Below, piece after piece: positions 43,015 through 52,355 of a DNA stretch of 64,000 nt. The notes below the pieces were generated by a model. It was not told the DNA's origin and made no database searches. It worked only from the letters and a program-made list of their open reading frames with translations. Source of the stretch: an uncultured Ruminococcus sp. (GTDB taxonomy: Bacteria > Bacillota > Clostridia > Oscillospirales > Acutalibacteraceae). The DNA lies in NCBI GenBank assembly GCA_910585865.1, contig CAJUGO010000008.1, forward strand, positions 12,965-76,964, written 5' to 3'. Made by a program: the position numbers and the translations under genes. Position 1 is the first letter of the stretch; every line of letters starts with the position of its first letter.

Positions 43015-43909
43015 CCTGTTTTCTACCGATGAAAGCCGCGCAGAATCGCAGCTTGAAAAGGTAGTGACGCTGAATCCCGCCGAAATCTCCGACTTTCCGA
43101 ATCACCCGTTCAAGGTTAAGCAGGACGAGGCAATGGCTGAAATGGTCGATAGTATCAGAAAATACGGCGTGTTAGTTCCGGCTCTTGTCCGACCGAAAGA
43201 GGACGGCGGCTATGAAATGGTCGCAGGTCACAGGCGAAAGTTTGCGGCTGCTCTGGCTGAACTGACGGAAATTCCGTGTATCGTCCGCAATCTCACCGAC
43301 GATGAAGCGACCATTATCATGGTGGATAGCAACCTGCAAAGGGAAACGATTTTACCGTCCGAAAAAGCATTTGCCTATGAGATGAAGCTGGACGCTATGA
43401 AAAGGCAAGGTCAGAGGTCGGATTTAACTTCTGCAACAAAGTTGCAGAAGTCCGCAGGTAAAACCTCTCGTGAAATTCTTGCAGAGCAAGCAGGAGAAAG
43501 TCACGAGCAAATACGAAAATATATCCGCTTAACGCTTCTTATTCCTGAATTACTGCAAATGGTCGATGACGGCAAGATTGCTTTCAGTCCTGCCGTTGAA
43601 TTTTCATATATAAAAGAACAGGAACAGCGTTCATTGCTTGACACTATGGAATTAGAAGATTGTACGCCATCGGTTGCGCAGGCAAAAAAGTTAAAGCAAT
43701 TTTCACAGGACGGCAAACTGACCGACGAGGTGATTCTCTCCATTATGCAGGAGGAAAAGCCGAATCAGAAAGAACAGTTCAAAATGCCGAAAGAGCGTAT
43801 CAGCAAATATTTTGCGCCGGGGACGCCCGCGCAGAAAATTGAAGATACCATTATTAAGGCTTTGGAACTATACCGAAAGCGTGAACGGCAAAAAGGCATG
43901 GAAAGGTAG
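42971..43909 (+). CDS. parB: ParB/Spo0J-like partition protein
   Basis: 312 aa. The ParB N-terminal nuclease-like domain has NHPFKVKQDEAMAEMVDSI, GVLVPALVRP and MVAGHRRKFAAAL; a helix-turn-helix follows (SREILAEQAGESHEQIRKYIRL). It starts at TTG 42971, six bases after AGGAGGTG, inside parA; an ATG at 42998 is the alternative. It binds parS-like sites; none was looked for systematically. Confidence 0.92.
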   Translation: MSVKTRDLGMTPLDDLFSTDESRAESQLEKVVTLNPAEISDFPNHPFKVKQDEAMAEMVDSIRKYGVLVPALVRPKEDGGYEMVAGHRRKFAAALAELTEIPCIVRNLTDDEATIIMVDSNLQRETILPSEKAFAYEMKLDAMKRQGQRSDLTSATKLQKSAGKTSREILAEQAGESHEQIRKYIRLTLLIPELLQMVDDGKIAFSPAVEFSYIKEQEQRSLLDTMELEDCTPSVAQAKKLKQFSQDGKLTDEVILSIMQEEKPNQKEQFKMPKERISKYFAPGTPAQKIEDTIIKALELYRKRERQKGMER

Positions 43910-44110
43910 AATTTCACTAACAAGGGATAGCTATACCCTAAAATAAGGTAAGGTGCGGCGATGTTAGCTTGTTCCCCCTCTCCACACCTCTCCCCCTCAA
44001 AAACTACCTGTACTACCCGAAAAAAAGAGATATTAAAAGGCGGCGATTTTCGTACCTTTGCAGAAATCCGTAAAAATTCGTACAATGAAGCTCAAAGGAG
44101 GTTTGCGAAT

Positions 44111-44809
44111 ATGAAAAAAGCAATAGGAATCGCTGTTATGGCAGCATTGATTGTTTCTTTGTCGGGTTGTGCGAATACGGATTACCCGCAGGCGATACAG
44201 GACAGTTCGGGCATTGAAACGGTGACAAGAGGGATTGATGAGCGTACAGAGCCGGAAGATCGTTCGTCCGCTTCTGTTTCGGAGAGTAAAGAGAGCGCCG
44301 CAAACAGTACGGCCATAGTTCAGGCTGAAACGGAATCGGCACAGGCCGAAAATCCACAGCCTGCCGCAGAACAAAGCCCTGCACCGGGGACGCAACCGCC
44401 GCAGATCGCTGTTTCAAACAATACGCCGAAAGCCGTTGAGCCTACGCCTGAACCAATGCCTGCACCGACACAGCAGCCCACGCCGCCCCCTGTAGAAGAA
44501 ACGCCAAAGGTGGAGCAGCCGCAGGAAACCACGCCGGCGCCCGAAGAACCTGCCGTTCCCGAATTTAACATTCAGACTTGGATCGACTATGCCAAAACCT
44601 ACGCCGTGAGTGTTGGGTTACGGCTTGAAAGCTCGGCGGTTGACTGTTGGGACAATCCCATTACTGCGGGAGCATACAGCGCTTGTCTGGAACGGGACAT
44701 TCAAAGCAGGCTGGATCGGTACAGCCGTGACGAAGATATTACCGATGTCTGGATATGGGCGCAGGCACGCTCCGACGGGAGCTACGATTTGTATATCGGC
44801 TACGCCTGA
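44111..44809 (+). CDS. Pro/Gln-rich lipoprotein of the conjugative element
   Basis: 232 aa. Lipobox VSLSGC, a long disordered linker rich in Ala, Pro, Gln and Glu (about 60-150), and a folded C-terminal domain (FNIQTWIDYAKTYAVSVGLRL ... YDLYIGYA). It is probably anchored outside the cell and takes part in mating-pair contact; this is inference from position. AAAGGAGG precedes the ATG at 44111; the frame upstream to 43961 is non-coding. Confidence 0.8.
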   Translation: MKKAIGIAVMAALIVSLSGCANTDYPQAIQDSSGIETVTRGIDERTEPEDRSSASVSESKESAANSTAIVQAETESAQAENPQPAAEQSPAPGTQPPQIAVSNNTPKAVEPTPEPMPAPTQQPTPPPVEETPKVEQPQETTPAPEEPAVPEFNIQTWIDYAKTYAVSVGLRLESSAVDCWDNPITAGAYSACLERDIQSRLDRYSRDEDITDVWIWAQARSDGSYDLYIGYA

Positions 44810-44839
44810 ACAAAATCAAAACCGAATATTTCACTATGA

Positions 44840-44871
44840 ACGCACTGTGTAAAAACACGGTGCGTTTTTTC
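44840..44871 (+). terminator. Terminator or attenuator between lipoprotein and adhesin genes
   Basis: A 10-bp stem ACGCACTGTG/CACGGTGCGT (one G-U pair) then T6, immediately ahead of the adhesin ribosome site. Confidence 0.8.
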
Positions 44872-44890
44872 ATTTCAAGGAGGATTTCAA

Positions 44891-45703
44891 ATGAAAACGC
44901 AGAAAATCAAAAAGTGTATGTCGCTGTTTCTGGCGGCGCTGATGTGCGTTACCACTCTGTTTGGGGTTGGGACGACCGCCTATGCCGCAGAAGAAACCGA
45001 CGAGGTTTGCCTTGTTTCCTTTCCCCGTGACGGGGACGCTAATTACGGCGGCGAATGGGGACATGGCAGTTACACCTATATGAACGGCTGGAGCATGGCA
45101 AGTTCCCGTTATACTACTGTCCGCGCTATGGGTTCGTATGACGGCAATATCTGTTACTGCATTGAACCCGGCGTTCCGCAGGAATCGGGCGACCGTTTCA
45201 CGAAAAAGGGCGAGAATTTTTGGGATAATTACCCCTCGTCCTATAATCACACCATTTCGCCCGATGATATTAAGCTGTTTATCGGCCGTATCTTTCAGTA
45301 CGGCTATACGGGTACGATTTCGACCTCTTGGCGTTCACAGAATGAGGGCGGCGACAAGCTGGCTCACGCCGTTGCCACACAGCTTTTAGTTTGGGAAACC
45401 GTCGTTGGCGAGCGTGACGCCGATTTTAACAAGGTGGGTACAGGCGGCAAGGACGCAATCTGCGACCAAATCAGCACAAATCACCCGCTGTATAGCAGGA
45501 TTATGAGCTACTACAATTCTATCGCCGCCAGCGTGCAGACCCATTCCAAAGTGCCAAGCTTCTTTGCCAAATCCGCAGGCAAGGCAAAAAACATTGAGCT
45601 TGAATGGGACGGCGAAAAGTATACCGCCACACTCACCGACACAAACAATGTCCTTTCTAACTACTCGTTTTCTGCAAGCGTTTCGGAATCCGTTTCTCTG
45701 TAA
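44891..45703 (+). pseudogene. Thioester-domain part of a frameshifted surface adhesin
   Basis: 270 codons: signal peptide (CMSLFLAALMCVTTLFGVG), then a TQXA-type thioester domain with the reactive Cys in ICYCIEPGVPQ and the partner Gln in ATQLLVWE. Such domains form an internal Cys-Gln thioester that bonds covalently to host surfaces. The frame stops at 45701, but the adjacent frame continues the protein without a gap from 45700 (VNGNKLTITADTAPSNTV). Two extra bases, or one missing, in TTTCTCTG near 45695 explain the break. AAGGAGG precedes the ATG. Confidence 0.82.
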
Positions 45704-48700
45704 ATGGGAACAAGCTGACGATTACCGCTGATACAGCGCCGAGCAATACCGTTACCATTACAGCCGAAAAGAAAAATTCGCAAAGGCGTGGGGTTATCAC
45801 TTGGACGGACGGCGTTTACGGCCCGAACGGAAAGCTGCAAGATACCGTCACCTATGCGCAGTCGGTCAACGACCCCGTAAAAGGTTATCTGAATATCAAG
45901 GTTTCTTACGGTTCAGCGAAAATCGTTAAAACTTCCGAGGACGGCAAGGTTGAGGGTATTTCCTTTACCATTACAGGAAACGGCGTGAACAAAACCGTTC
46001 AGACAGGCGCAGGCGGTACGATTCAGATTGACAATCTCACCCCCGGTGTTTACACCGTGACCGAACAGAACTACAACAAATACGAGCCGCAGGAAGTTCG
46101 CCGTGTTACCGTTGTCAGCGGTCAGGTTGCTACCGTGAATTTCAGCAATGTTCTGAAGCGTGGCGATCTCACCGTCACCAAAACTTCGGAGGATGGACTA
46201 AACGAGGGCGTAAAATTCCATCTGTCCGGCACCTCTCTTTCAGGACTTGCGGTGGACGAATACGCCGTGACCGGCAGTTCGGGCAAGGCATATTTTCGTG
46301 ATGTGCTGATTGGCACAGGGTATGTCCTTGAAGAAGTTGATACCGCAATCCGTTATGTCGTTCCCGATAATCAGACGGCGGCGGTTGAATGGAACAAGGT
46401 TACAAACAAGAGCTTTGTAAACATTCTGAAAAAGTGGAATGTCACCGTCACCAAAAGCGACTATGAGGCAGGCACAGCACAGGGTGACGCTTCTCTTGCC
46501 GGAGCCACTTACGGCATTTATAAGGGCGAGCAGCTTATCGACCGTTACACCACCGATGCAAACGGTCAGTTCACCACCAAATATTATGTCTGCGGTGATG
46601 ATTGGTCGGTGCGTGAAATCAGTCCCAGCGAGGGTTATTTGCTTGACGAATCCGCACACCATATCGGCGCGGAGGCTAAAAACTACACCGTAGAATACAA
46701 TTCCACCGCTAACGATGTGACCGAGCAGGTTATCAAGGGAAATATCGCTTTAATTAAGCATACGGACGACGGCGAAACACAGCTTGAAACGCCGGAGGCA
46801 GGCGCTGAATTTGAGGTATATCTTAAAAAATCCGGCTCCTATGGAAACGCAAAGGAAACCGAGCGTGATTATCTCACCTGCGACGAAAACGGCTATGCTC
46901 AAACAAAAGACCTGCCCTACGGCATTTATACCGTTCACCAAGTTAAAGGCTGGGACGGTCGCGAATTGCTTGCCGATTTTGATGTGTATATCGCAAAGGA
47001 CGGTCAGACCTACCGCTACCTTGCCAACAATGCAAATTTTGAATCGTATATTAAAATCGTCAAGGTGGACGCGGAAACCGGCAAGGTGATTCCGTATGCA
47101 GGCGCAGGCTTTCAGCTTTACCGCCCGGACGGCAATCTGATTACGCAGACTTTCACCTATCCCGAAGTTACCACAATCGACACATTCTACACCAATGACG
47201 AGGGAACTTTGATTACCCCCGAAAAGCTGGAATACGGTTCGGGGTATTCGCTGGTTGAAGTATTTGCCCCCTACGGCTACACGCTGAACAGCGAGCCCGT
47301 GTATTTTGATGTAACGCAGGACGCTTCTACCGACGAGGACGGCGTTACCGTGATTGAGGTCATCAAGCCGAATATGGCGCAGAAAGGCATTATCAAGATC
47401 AGCAAATCCGGCGAGGTCTTTTCTTCTGTGACCGAAGCGGACGGACTGTATCAGCCTGTGTTCTCTGTTCAGGGCTTGCCGGGCGCCGTTTATGAAATCA
47501 CCGCCGCCGAGGATATTATCACGCCCGATGGCACAACCCGATACAGCAAAGGCGAAATTGTTGATACCGTAACGACGGACGGCACAGGGCTTGCCGAGAG
47601 CAAACCGCTGTATCTTGGAAAATATGAAATCCGAGAGATTGAAGCGCCCTACGGCATGGTATTGAATACCGAAATCCGTACCGCCGAGCTTGTCTATGCG
47701 GGACAGGAAATCGAGATTACCGAAACTTCTGCCAGCTTCTACAATGAGCGTCAGAAAGCCGCCGTTTCGCTTGACAAGGTGTTAGAGCAGAATACGCAGT
47801 TCGGAATCGGCGCAAACGGTGAAATTACTGCTGTAACCTTTGGCCTGTTCGCCGCCGAAGATTTGACCGCAGCGGACGGCTCTATTATCCCTGCCGACGG
47901 TCTGCTTGAAATTCTCTCGGTTGACGAGAACGGCCATGCCGTATGCAAAACCGATTTGCCTTTTGGCAGCTTCTATCTCAAAGAGCTTTCCACCGACGGG
48001 CATTATATCCTCTCCGATGAAAAGCACCCGATTATCTTTGACTACGCAGGACAGGACACCGCCCTTGTGGAGATTAAGGCAAACGACGGTAAACCGATTG
48101 ACAATGACCTGATTTACGGCGAAATCCACGGACTGAAAAAGGACGAGGACGGACGCGCGCTTGGCGGTGCCGTGATCGGACTGTTCAAATCAGACTGCAA
48201 CGAGTTTACAAGAGAAAATGCGATTCTCACCGCCACCTCTGCCGAGGACGGCGGTTTTTCTTTTGCCGGTGTGCCTTACGGGAACTGGATTGTCCGTGAA
48301 ATCGAAGCTCCGACAGGCTTTGTATTGTCTGATGAAACCTTTGCTGTGACGGTGGATAAGAATGGTGCAGTAATTGAAATCGAAATCGAAAACACGCTGA
48401 TTCGCGGTACGGTGCAGCTTACAAAGGTTGACAAGGACTATCCCGATAACAAGCTGACAGGTGCGGAATTTTCCGTTTACCGTGATTCTAACGGCAACAA
48501 GGAACTTGACGCAGACGATGAACTGCTCGGCACGCTCACGGAAACAAGTACGGGCGTTTATGAAATGCCCGACCTGATTTACGGTGGCTATTTTGTAAAA
48601 GAAACCAAAGCGCCGGAAGGCTTCTATCTCGACGAAAACGCTTACTATTTTGAAATCACCGAACACGGAAAGACCGTTACCGTGGAAAACGAGGCAGGCA

Positions 48701-49125
48701 AGGGCTTTGTCAATGCGACACAGGTAGGATCACTCAAAATCGTTAAGACATCTTCCGATGGCAAGGTCGAGGGTTTTTCGTTCCGTGTGACCGGGCCTAA
48801 CGGCTATTCCGAAATCTTCACCACAGACAAAAACGGCGAAATTCTCATTGAAAATCTCCGTATCGGCGAATATGTGATTTCCGAAGTATCGGACGGCGCT
48901 TCTGCCGCCTATATTCTCCCCGCAGACAAGACGGCAAGCGTATTTGAGGGCGCTGTTACCAAAGTAGAAATGCACAACGAATTAAGGGACACACCGAAAA
49001 CAGGCGACGACAGCAATCCTGTTCTTTGGCTCTCCCTGCTCAGCATTTCTGCGGTGGGCGCTTTGACCCTCGGCGTGATTGGCTGGAAAAAACGCAGAAA
49101 GGAGGACGCTGAAAAATGGAACTGA
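45700..49125 (+). pseudogene. CnaB-repeat and sortase-anchor part of the frameshifted adhesin
   Basis: Continues the thioester protein in another frame for about 1,140 codons. I count roughly ten CnaB/SpaA-type isopeptide domains, each starting like LTVTKTSEDG or IALIKHTDDG and ending like VREIEAPTGF or VKETKAPEGF. The end is a sortase signal: DTPKTGDD, a hydrophobic helix and KKRRKED. With the first part it makes a wall-anchored adhesin of about 1,400 aa. Without a ribosome site of its own, this half would not be secreted unless the frame is restored. Confidence 0.82.
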
Positions 49126-49205
49126 AAACGATTGTTGCAATAGGACTGGTTGTGTTCATCGTGGGCGCCTTGATTTTCCTGAAAATCAGAGGTAAAAAGA
49201 AATAA
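49116..49205 (+). CDS. 29-aa single-helix membrane protein
   Basis: MELKTIVAIGLVVFIVGALI then FLKIRGKKK: one membrane helix with a basic cytoplasmic tail. GGAGG lies upstream and it overlaps the adhesin stop by ten bases. Similar tiny proteins occur in conjugative elements; no role is known. Confidence 0.6.
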   Translation: MELKTIVAIGLVVFIVGALIFLKIRGKKK

Positions 49206-49211
49206 CGACCG

Positions 49212-49236
49212 GGGCGGCTGAAAAGGCCGCCCTTTT
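49212..49236 (+). terminator. Terminator after the adhesin operon
   Basis: A 7-bp perfect GC stem GGGCGGC/GCCGCCC (49212-49218, 49226-49232) followed by TTTT. Confidence 0.78.
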
Positions 49237-49269
49237 ACATACCCGAAAAAATAAAAGGAGGCTTATTCT

Positions 49270-49605
49270 ATGGTTCACTTTTTTGATTCAGACATAGCGC
49301 AAAAATACGGGGTCAATGCGGCGGTGCTGGCGTGTTTCCTTTGGGATTGCATTGAAGAACAAAGCACACAGTCGCCCCGGCTTTACGAGGGCAAGGTTTG
49401 GGTTCGCTGCTCGGTGCAGATGATGACGGGGTTCTTTCCGTTTCTCACCTACGACGAAATCCGCTATGCCCTGAAACAGCTTATACGGGGGCGTGTTCTC
49501 ACAAAAGGGCGTTTCAACGAGAGCCGTTTTGACCGCACGAACTGGTACGCTTTTACCGAGTTCGGACAATTCCTTATGGCAGAGAGCGAGGTGAAAACAC
49601 AATGA
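49270..49605 (+). CDS. Winged-helix replication-type protein of the element
   Basis: 111 aa: FFDSDIAQKYGVNAAVLACFLWDCI, then VRCSVQMMTGFFPFLTYDEIRYALKQLIRGRVL. It is a winged-helix domain like the N-terminus of phage replication initiators and DnaD-type proteins. AAAGGAGG precedes the ATG and its stop overlaps the next start (ATGA). Function inferred from fold only. Confidence 0.65.
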   Translation: MVHFFDSDIAQKYGVNAAVLACFLWDCIEEQSTQSPRLYEGKVWVRCSVQMMTGFFPFLTYDEIRYALKQLIRGRVLTKGRFNESRFDRTNWYAFTEFGQFLMAESEVKTQ

Positions 49606-50540
49606 ATTTGAATATCCGTGAAATGCTCCCGAATGAACGGGATTACGCTTACACGCAAAGCTATCAGCTTATGTCGCAAAGCGGCTGCATTACCCTTATG
49701 CGAGGGGATTTCGGAAATGGCGGCAAGACCTTTTATCCCGATTATGAGGATCAGATCAAGCAGTACAGGACGAAGGAATTTGCCGCCGAGTTTGATTCCG
49801 TTATCAAGGAGTTTTACAAGGTGGGTATCTTGGCTGACCGTGATTCTATGCTGGAATACTGCTGCGCCCGTCCCGATGGGCGGTTTATGGGAAATTTCAG
49901 CCGTGAATACGGGTATCGGGTTGATACCGAAAAATACACCTACCTTTTGCGCTGTATTCCCGCGCCCGGCGATAACAATTTCTATTGCTACGCCTATGTT
50001 TCCGACCTGCTGAACGCTCACATGGAAAAGGCGGCACAAGGGATTCGCTTTATCGACAGCCATTATAACGACCTTTTCCATCTGCCCGACGGCGGGAGCA
50101 TTATCATTACCCATAGGGACGGCAAACAAATCAAAGCCTACTGCCGGTTTGTAGACGAAACTCATGCAGAGATCGGAAAGGAAAGCTATCACATCTGCGA
50201 GTTTGCCGAGCGTATGGAGGCTTGCGGTGCGGTCTATCTTCCCGCTGAACCGCCTATGCCGGAAATGTGCTATTCCACTTTGCCGTCCAGCGGTGAGGTT
50301 ATCAAGGTGTTTCGGGGCGACCGCAGCTATATCCCGCTCAAAATGCCGATAGATTCTGCCGCCGCCCGAAAATATGCGGACGATATGAACCGCAGGCTCG
50401 GCGTTTCCAAAGCACAGGAGGCGGCTATGCTTGTCGGTTCTATATTCAGTTGGAGCATACCCGGCGCAAACCCGAAAAATTATGACGAGCTCGGCAATCC
50501 CCGCAGACCGAAGCAAAAGGATCTAGGTGACGCACGATGA
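49602..50540 (+). CDS. LPD28-like accessory protein of the element
   Basis: 312 aa. The central part (LPDGGSIIITHRDGKQIKAYCRFVD ... YHICEFAERMEACGAVYLP) resembles the large-polyvalent-protein-associated domain LPD28; the N-terminal half (SREYGYRVDTEKYTYLLRCIP) is shared by such proteins in gut conjugative elements. Likely cytoplasmic. No enzymatic residues stand out. It overlaps both neighbours by four bases, so it is tightly co-translated. Confidence 0.65.
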   Translation: MNLNIREMLPNERDYAYTQSYQLMSQSGCITLMRGDFGNGGKTFYPDYEDQIKQYRTKEFAAEFDSVIKEFYKVGILADRDSMLEYCCARPDGRFMGNFSREYGYRVDTEKYTYLLRCIPAPGDNNFYCYAYVSDLLNAHMEKAAQGIRFIDSHYNDLFHLPDGGSIIITHRDGKQIKAYCRFVDETHAEIGKESYHICEFAERMEACGAVYLPAEPPMPEMCYSTLPSSGEVIKVFRGDRSYIPLKMPIDSAAARKYADDMNRRLGVSKAQEAAMLVGSIFSWSIPGANPKNYDELGNPRRPKQKDLGDAR

Positions 50541-51085
50541 ACGACGGCAGGCACATTATATGGACTGATTATCTTGACTACGACGATTGGAAAGATGATT
50601 TTGAGGTACAGTACCCCGAACTATCCGAAAACGAGCGTATGAATTTAATGTATGAAATCAACGGCACTTATTTTCAAGACGAGAAAACGAATCTGGATAT
50701 TCAGCTATCCCGCCCGATTCTCGTTGTCGGAGATTTGGGACTTTGGAACGGCCGCCGTATGGGTTATAAGGAAATTGAAAGTGGCAATATCCGTGACTGC
50801 CTTTGCAGCGAACGGGATATTGACAACGCCACTTGGTATGTGGATAAAAACGGTGATTTCCGCTGCGAGGCTGTTCATCACGACGGTACAAATTATTATC
50901 TTTATCGTGTATATAAAGATGGCATTTCAGAAACGCAGATTGACAATCTGAAAGAAAAACTATACCGCGGTACGGCGACCCGCGCAGACATTGTGAGAAT
51001 CACCCGCAGGCTTGGTGATGAAATTGCAAAAGTACACGGTTTCCCGATTCCGCGCCAGCGAAAAACCGCCGTACAAGAACGGTAA
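50537..51085 (+). CDS. Conjugative element protein of unknown function
   Basis: 182 aa. LSENERMNLMYEINGTYFQDEKTNLD, PILVVGDLGLWNGRRMGYK and a basic C-terminus. No domain is recognised with confidence. It starts in the ATGA overlap with the previous gene and is followed by ardA after 12 bases, so it belongs to the same operon of early-transfer functions. Confidence 0.7.
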   Translation: MNDGRHIIWTDYLDYDDWKDDFEVQYPELSENERMNLMYEINGTYFQDEKTNLDIQLSRPILVVGDLGLWNGRRMGYKEIESGNIRDCLCSERDIDNATWYVDKNGDFRCEAVHHDGTNYYLYRVYKDGISETQIDNLKEKLYRGTATRADIVRITRRLGDEIAKVHGFPIPRQRKTAVQER

Positions 51086-51097
51086 GGAGGCGAAAGT

Positions 51098-51781
51098 ATG
51101 CAAGATTTAACCGATTCGAGGGACTGCGCCTTTGAAGCCTTTATTACCAATCTCGGCAAATACAACGAGGGCTATTTAGTTGGTGAATGGGTCAAGTTCC
51201 CGATTACCAATGAGGAAATGCAGGAGGTTTTTAAGCGGATCGGCATTAACCGCCGCTATGAGGAATGGTTCATTACCGATTACGAGTGCCCCGATTCCCA
51301 CATTTATGCCCTGCTCGGAGAATACGAAAGTTTAAGCGAACTCAACTACCTTGCAGGAAAGATTATGGAGCTTGACGAAAGCGAAGATTTCTGGCAGGCG
51401 GTTTTAGACTTGGGCGAGAATACGGGCAGCGTGCAGAAGTTAATCAACCTTACCGAAAATATGGATTGCTTTGATTATCTGTCGGGCGTAACAAGCGATT
51501 ATGACCTCGGCTATTACTGGATTGAACAAAGCGGCTGCTACGATACAAGCAAACTGGGCGCTCTATCGAACTATATCGACTATGAGGGTTTCGGGCGTGA
51601 TATTCGCTTTGATGAAAGCGGCGTATTTACCGATAACGGTTATGTACGGGCAAACGGCGGTCGCTTTGTTGACATTTACGACGGTAATATTGAGAATATC
51701 CCCGAAGAATACCGTATTCAAAGTCCAAACATTTATGTTCGTGCTGTTGTCGGGAGAACGGAAAAAAGTATGGAACGCTGA
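51098..51781 (+). CDS. ardA: ArdA family antirestriction protein
   Basis: 227 aa. The ArdA pattern is clear: CAFEAFITNLGKYNEGYLVGEWV at the start, YEEWFITDYECP and the acidic C-terminal domain. ArdA mimics B-form DNA and blocks type I restriction enzymes when the element enters a new host. AAGGAGG precedes the ATG. Confidence 0.9.
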   Translation: MQDLTDSRDCAFEAFITNLGKYNEGYLVGEWVKFPITNEEMQEVFKRIGINRRYEEWFITDYECPDSHIYALLGEYESLSELNYLAGKIMELDESEDFWQAVLDLGENTGSVQKLINLTENMDCFDYLSGVTSDYDLGYYWIEQSGCYDTSKLGALSNYIDYEGFGRDIRFDESGVFTDNGYVRANGGRFVDIYDGNIENIPEEYRIQSPNIYVRAVVGRTEKSMER

Positions 51782-51852
51782 TTTGCACATTTGATATTGT
51801 TTCTGCGCTTGGGTATGATATATAATAAAAAAGGACAAGGAAGTGATTTCAA

Positions 51853-52185
51853 ATGAGCGACAGCAATTCATATTTTGATTTAGCCGACCGTATATCTGAT
51901 TCCTTTTCAGAAATTGAGAACGATATAACGGTTGATTTAAGAAAGAGCAACGAGGACTATTCTTCTCTATATCAGAGCATTTCTGATTTGAAAGCTAAAC
52001 ACCCGTTTATTCAAAAGGTTATGGAGGGTAACGGCGAGCTTTCATTATCGGCAGAGGAACACGAGGTTTTGACAAAGTTTTTCCGATTGCAATTCCGGCT
52101 CGAAAGCATGGAACGGGAGCATATTTATTTCAGAGGACATACCGACTGTATTTCGTATCTGAAAAAGGTCGGAGCGTTAAATTGA
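51853..52185 (+). CDS. Small acidic protein of the element
   Basis: 110 aa, mostly helical (YFDLADRISDSFSEIENDI ... LSAEEHEVLTKFFRLQFRLESMEREHIYFRGH). It occurs next to ardA in related elements as far as I can recall; the role is unknown. AAGGAAG precedes the ATG and a terminator follows. Confidence 0.65.
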   Translation: MSDSNSYFDLADRISDSFSEIENDITVDLRKSNEDYSSLYQSISDLKAKHPFIQKVMEGNGELSLSAEEHEVLTKFFRLQFRLESMEREHIYFRGHTDCISYLKKVGALN

Positions 52186-52197
52186 ATATTTCAGCAT

Positions 52198-52232
52198 AAG
52201 CGGTACGGGGATAACCTGTACCGCTTTTTACA
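52198..52232 (+). terminator. Terminator ending the ardA operon
   Basis: Stem AAGCGGTAC/GTACCGCTT (52198-52206, 52218-52226) then TTTTT. Confidence 0.82.
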
Positions 52233-52305
52233 TAGGCAAAATATAATTAAGAACCGAAAAAGAAATTGAAATAGAAAAGTTTTTGCGAAATTTCAGTAAT
52301 AACAA

Positions 52306-52334
52306 TTGACTGTCCGGATGTTTTTGGATATAAT
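52306..52334 (+). promoter_or_regulatory. Promoter of the AAA ATPase gene
   Basis: TTGACT (52306-52311), 17-bp spacer, perfect TATAAT (52329-52334). Confidence 0.7.
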
Positions 52335-52355
52335 AATAGTAAAGGAGGCGATAGT

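Noticed and set aside
44320..44571. Gly/Ser-rich minus-strand frame opposite the lipoprotein gene
   Set aside because: It mirrors the Pro/Ala/Gln-rich linker of the real plus-strand gene and has no start signals.
47782..48666. Long minus-strand frames opposite the CnaB repeats
   Set aside because: GC-rich repetitive coding DNA commonly leaves open antisense frames; none has a ribosome site or domain.
49464..50516. 350-codon minus-strand frame
   Set aside because: It is antisense to three overlapping plus-strand genes with good ribosome sites and recognisable domains; composition alone keeps it open.
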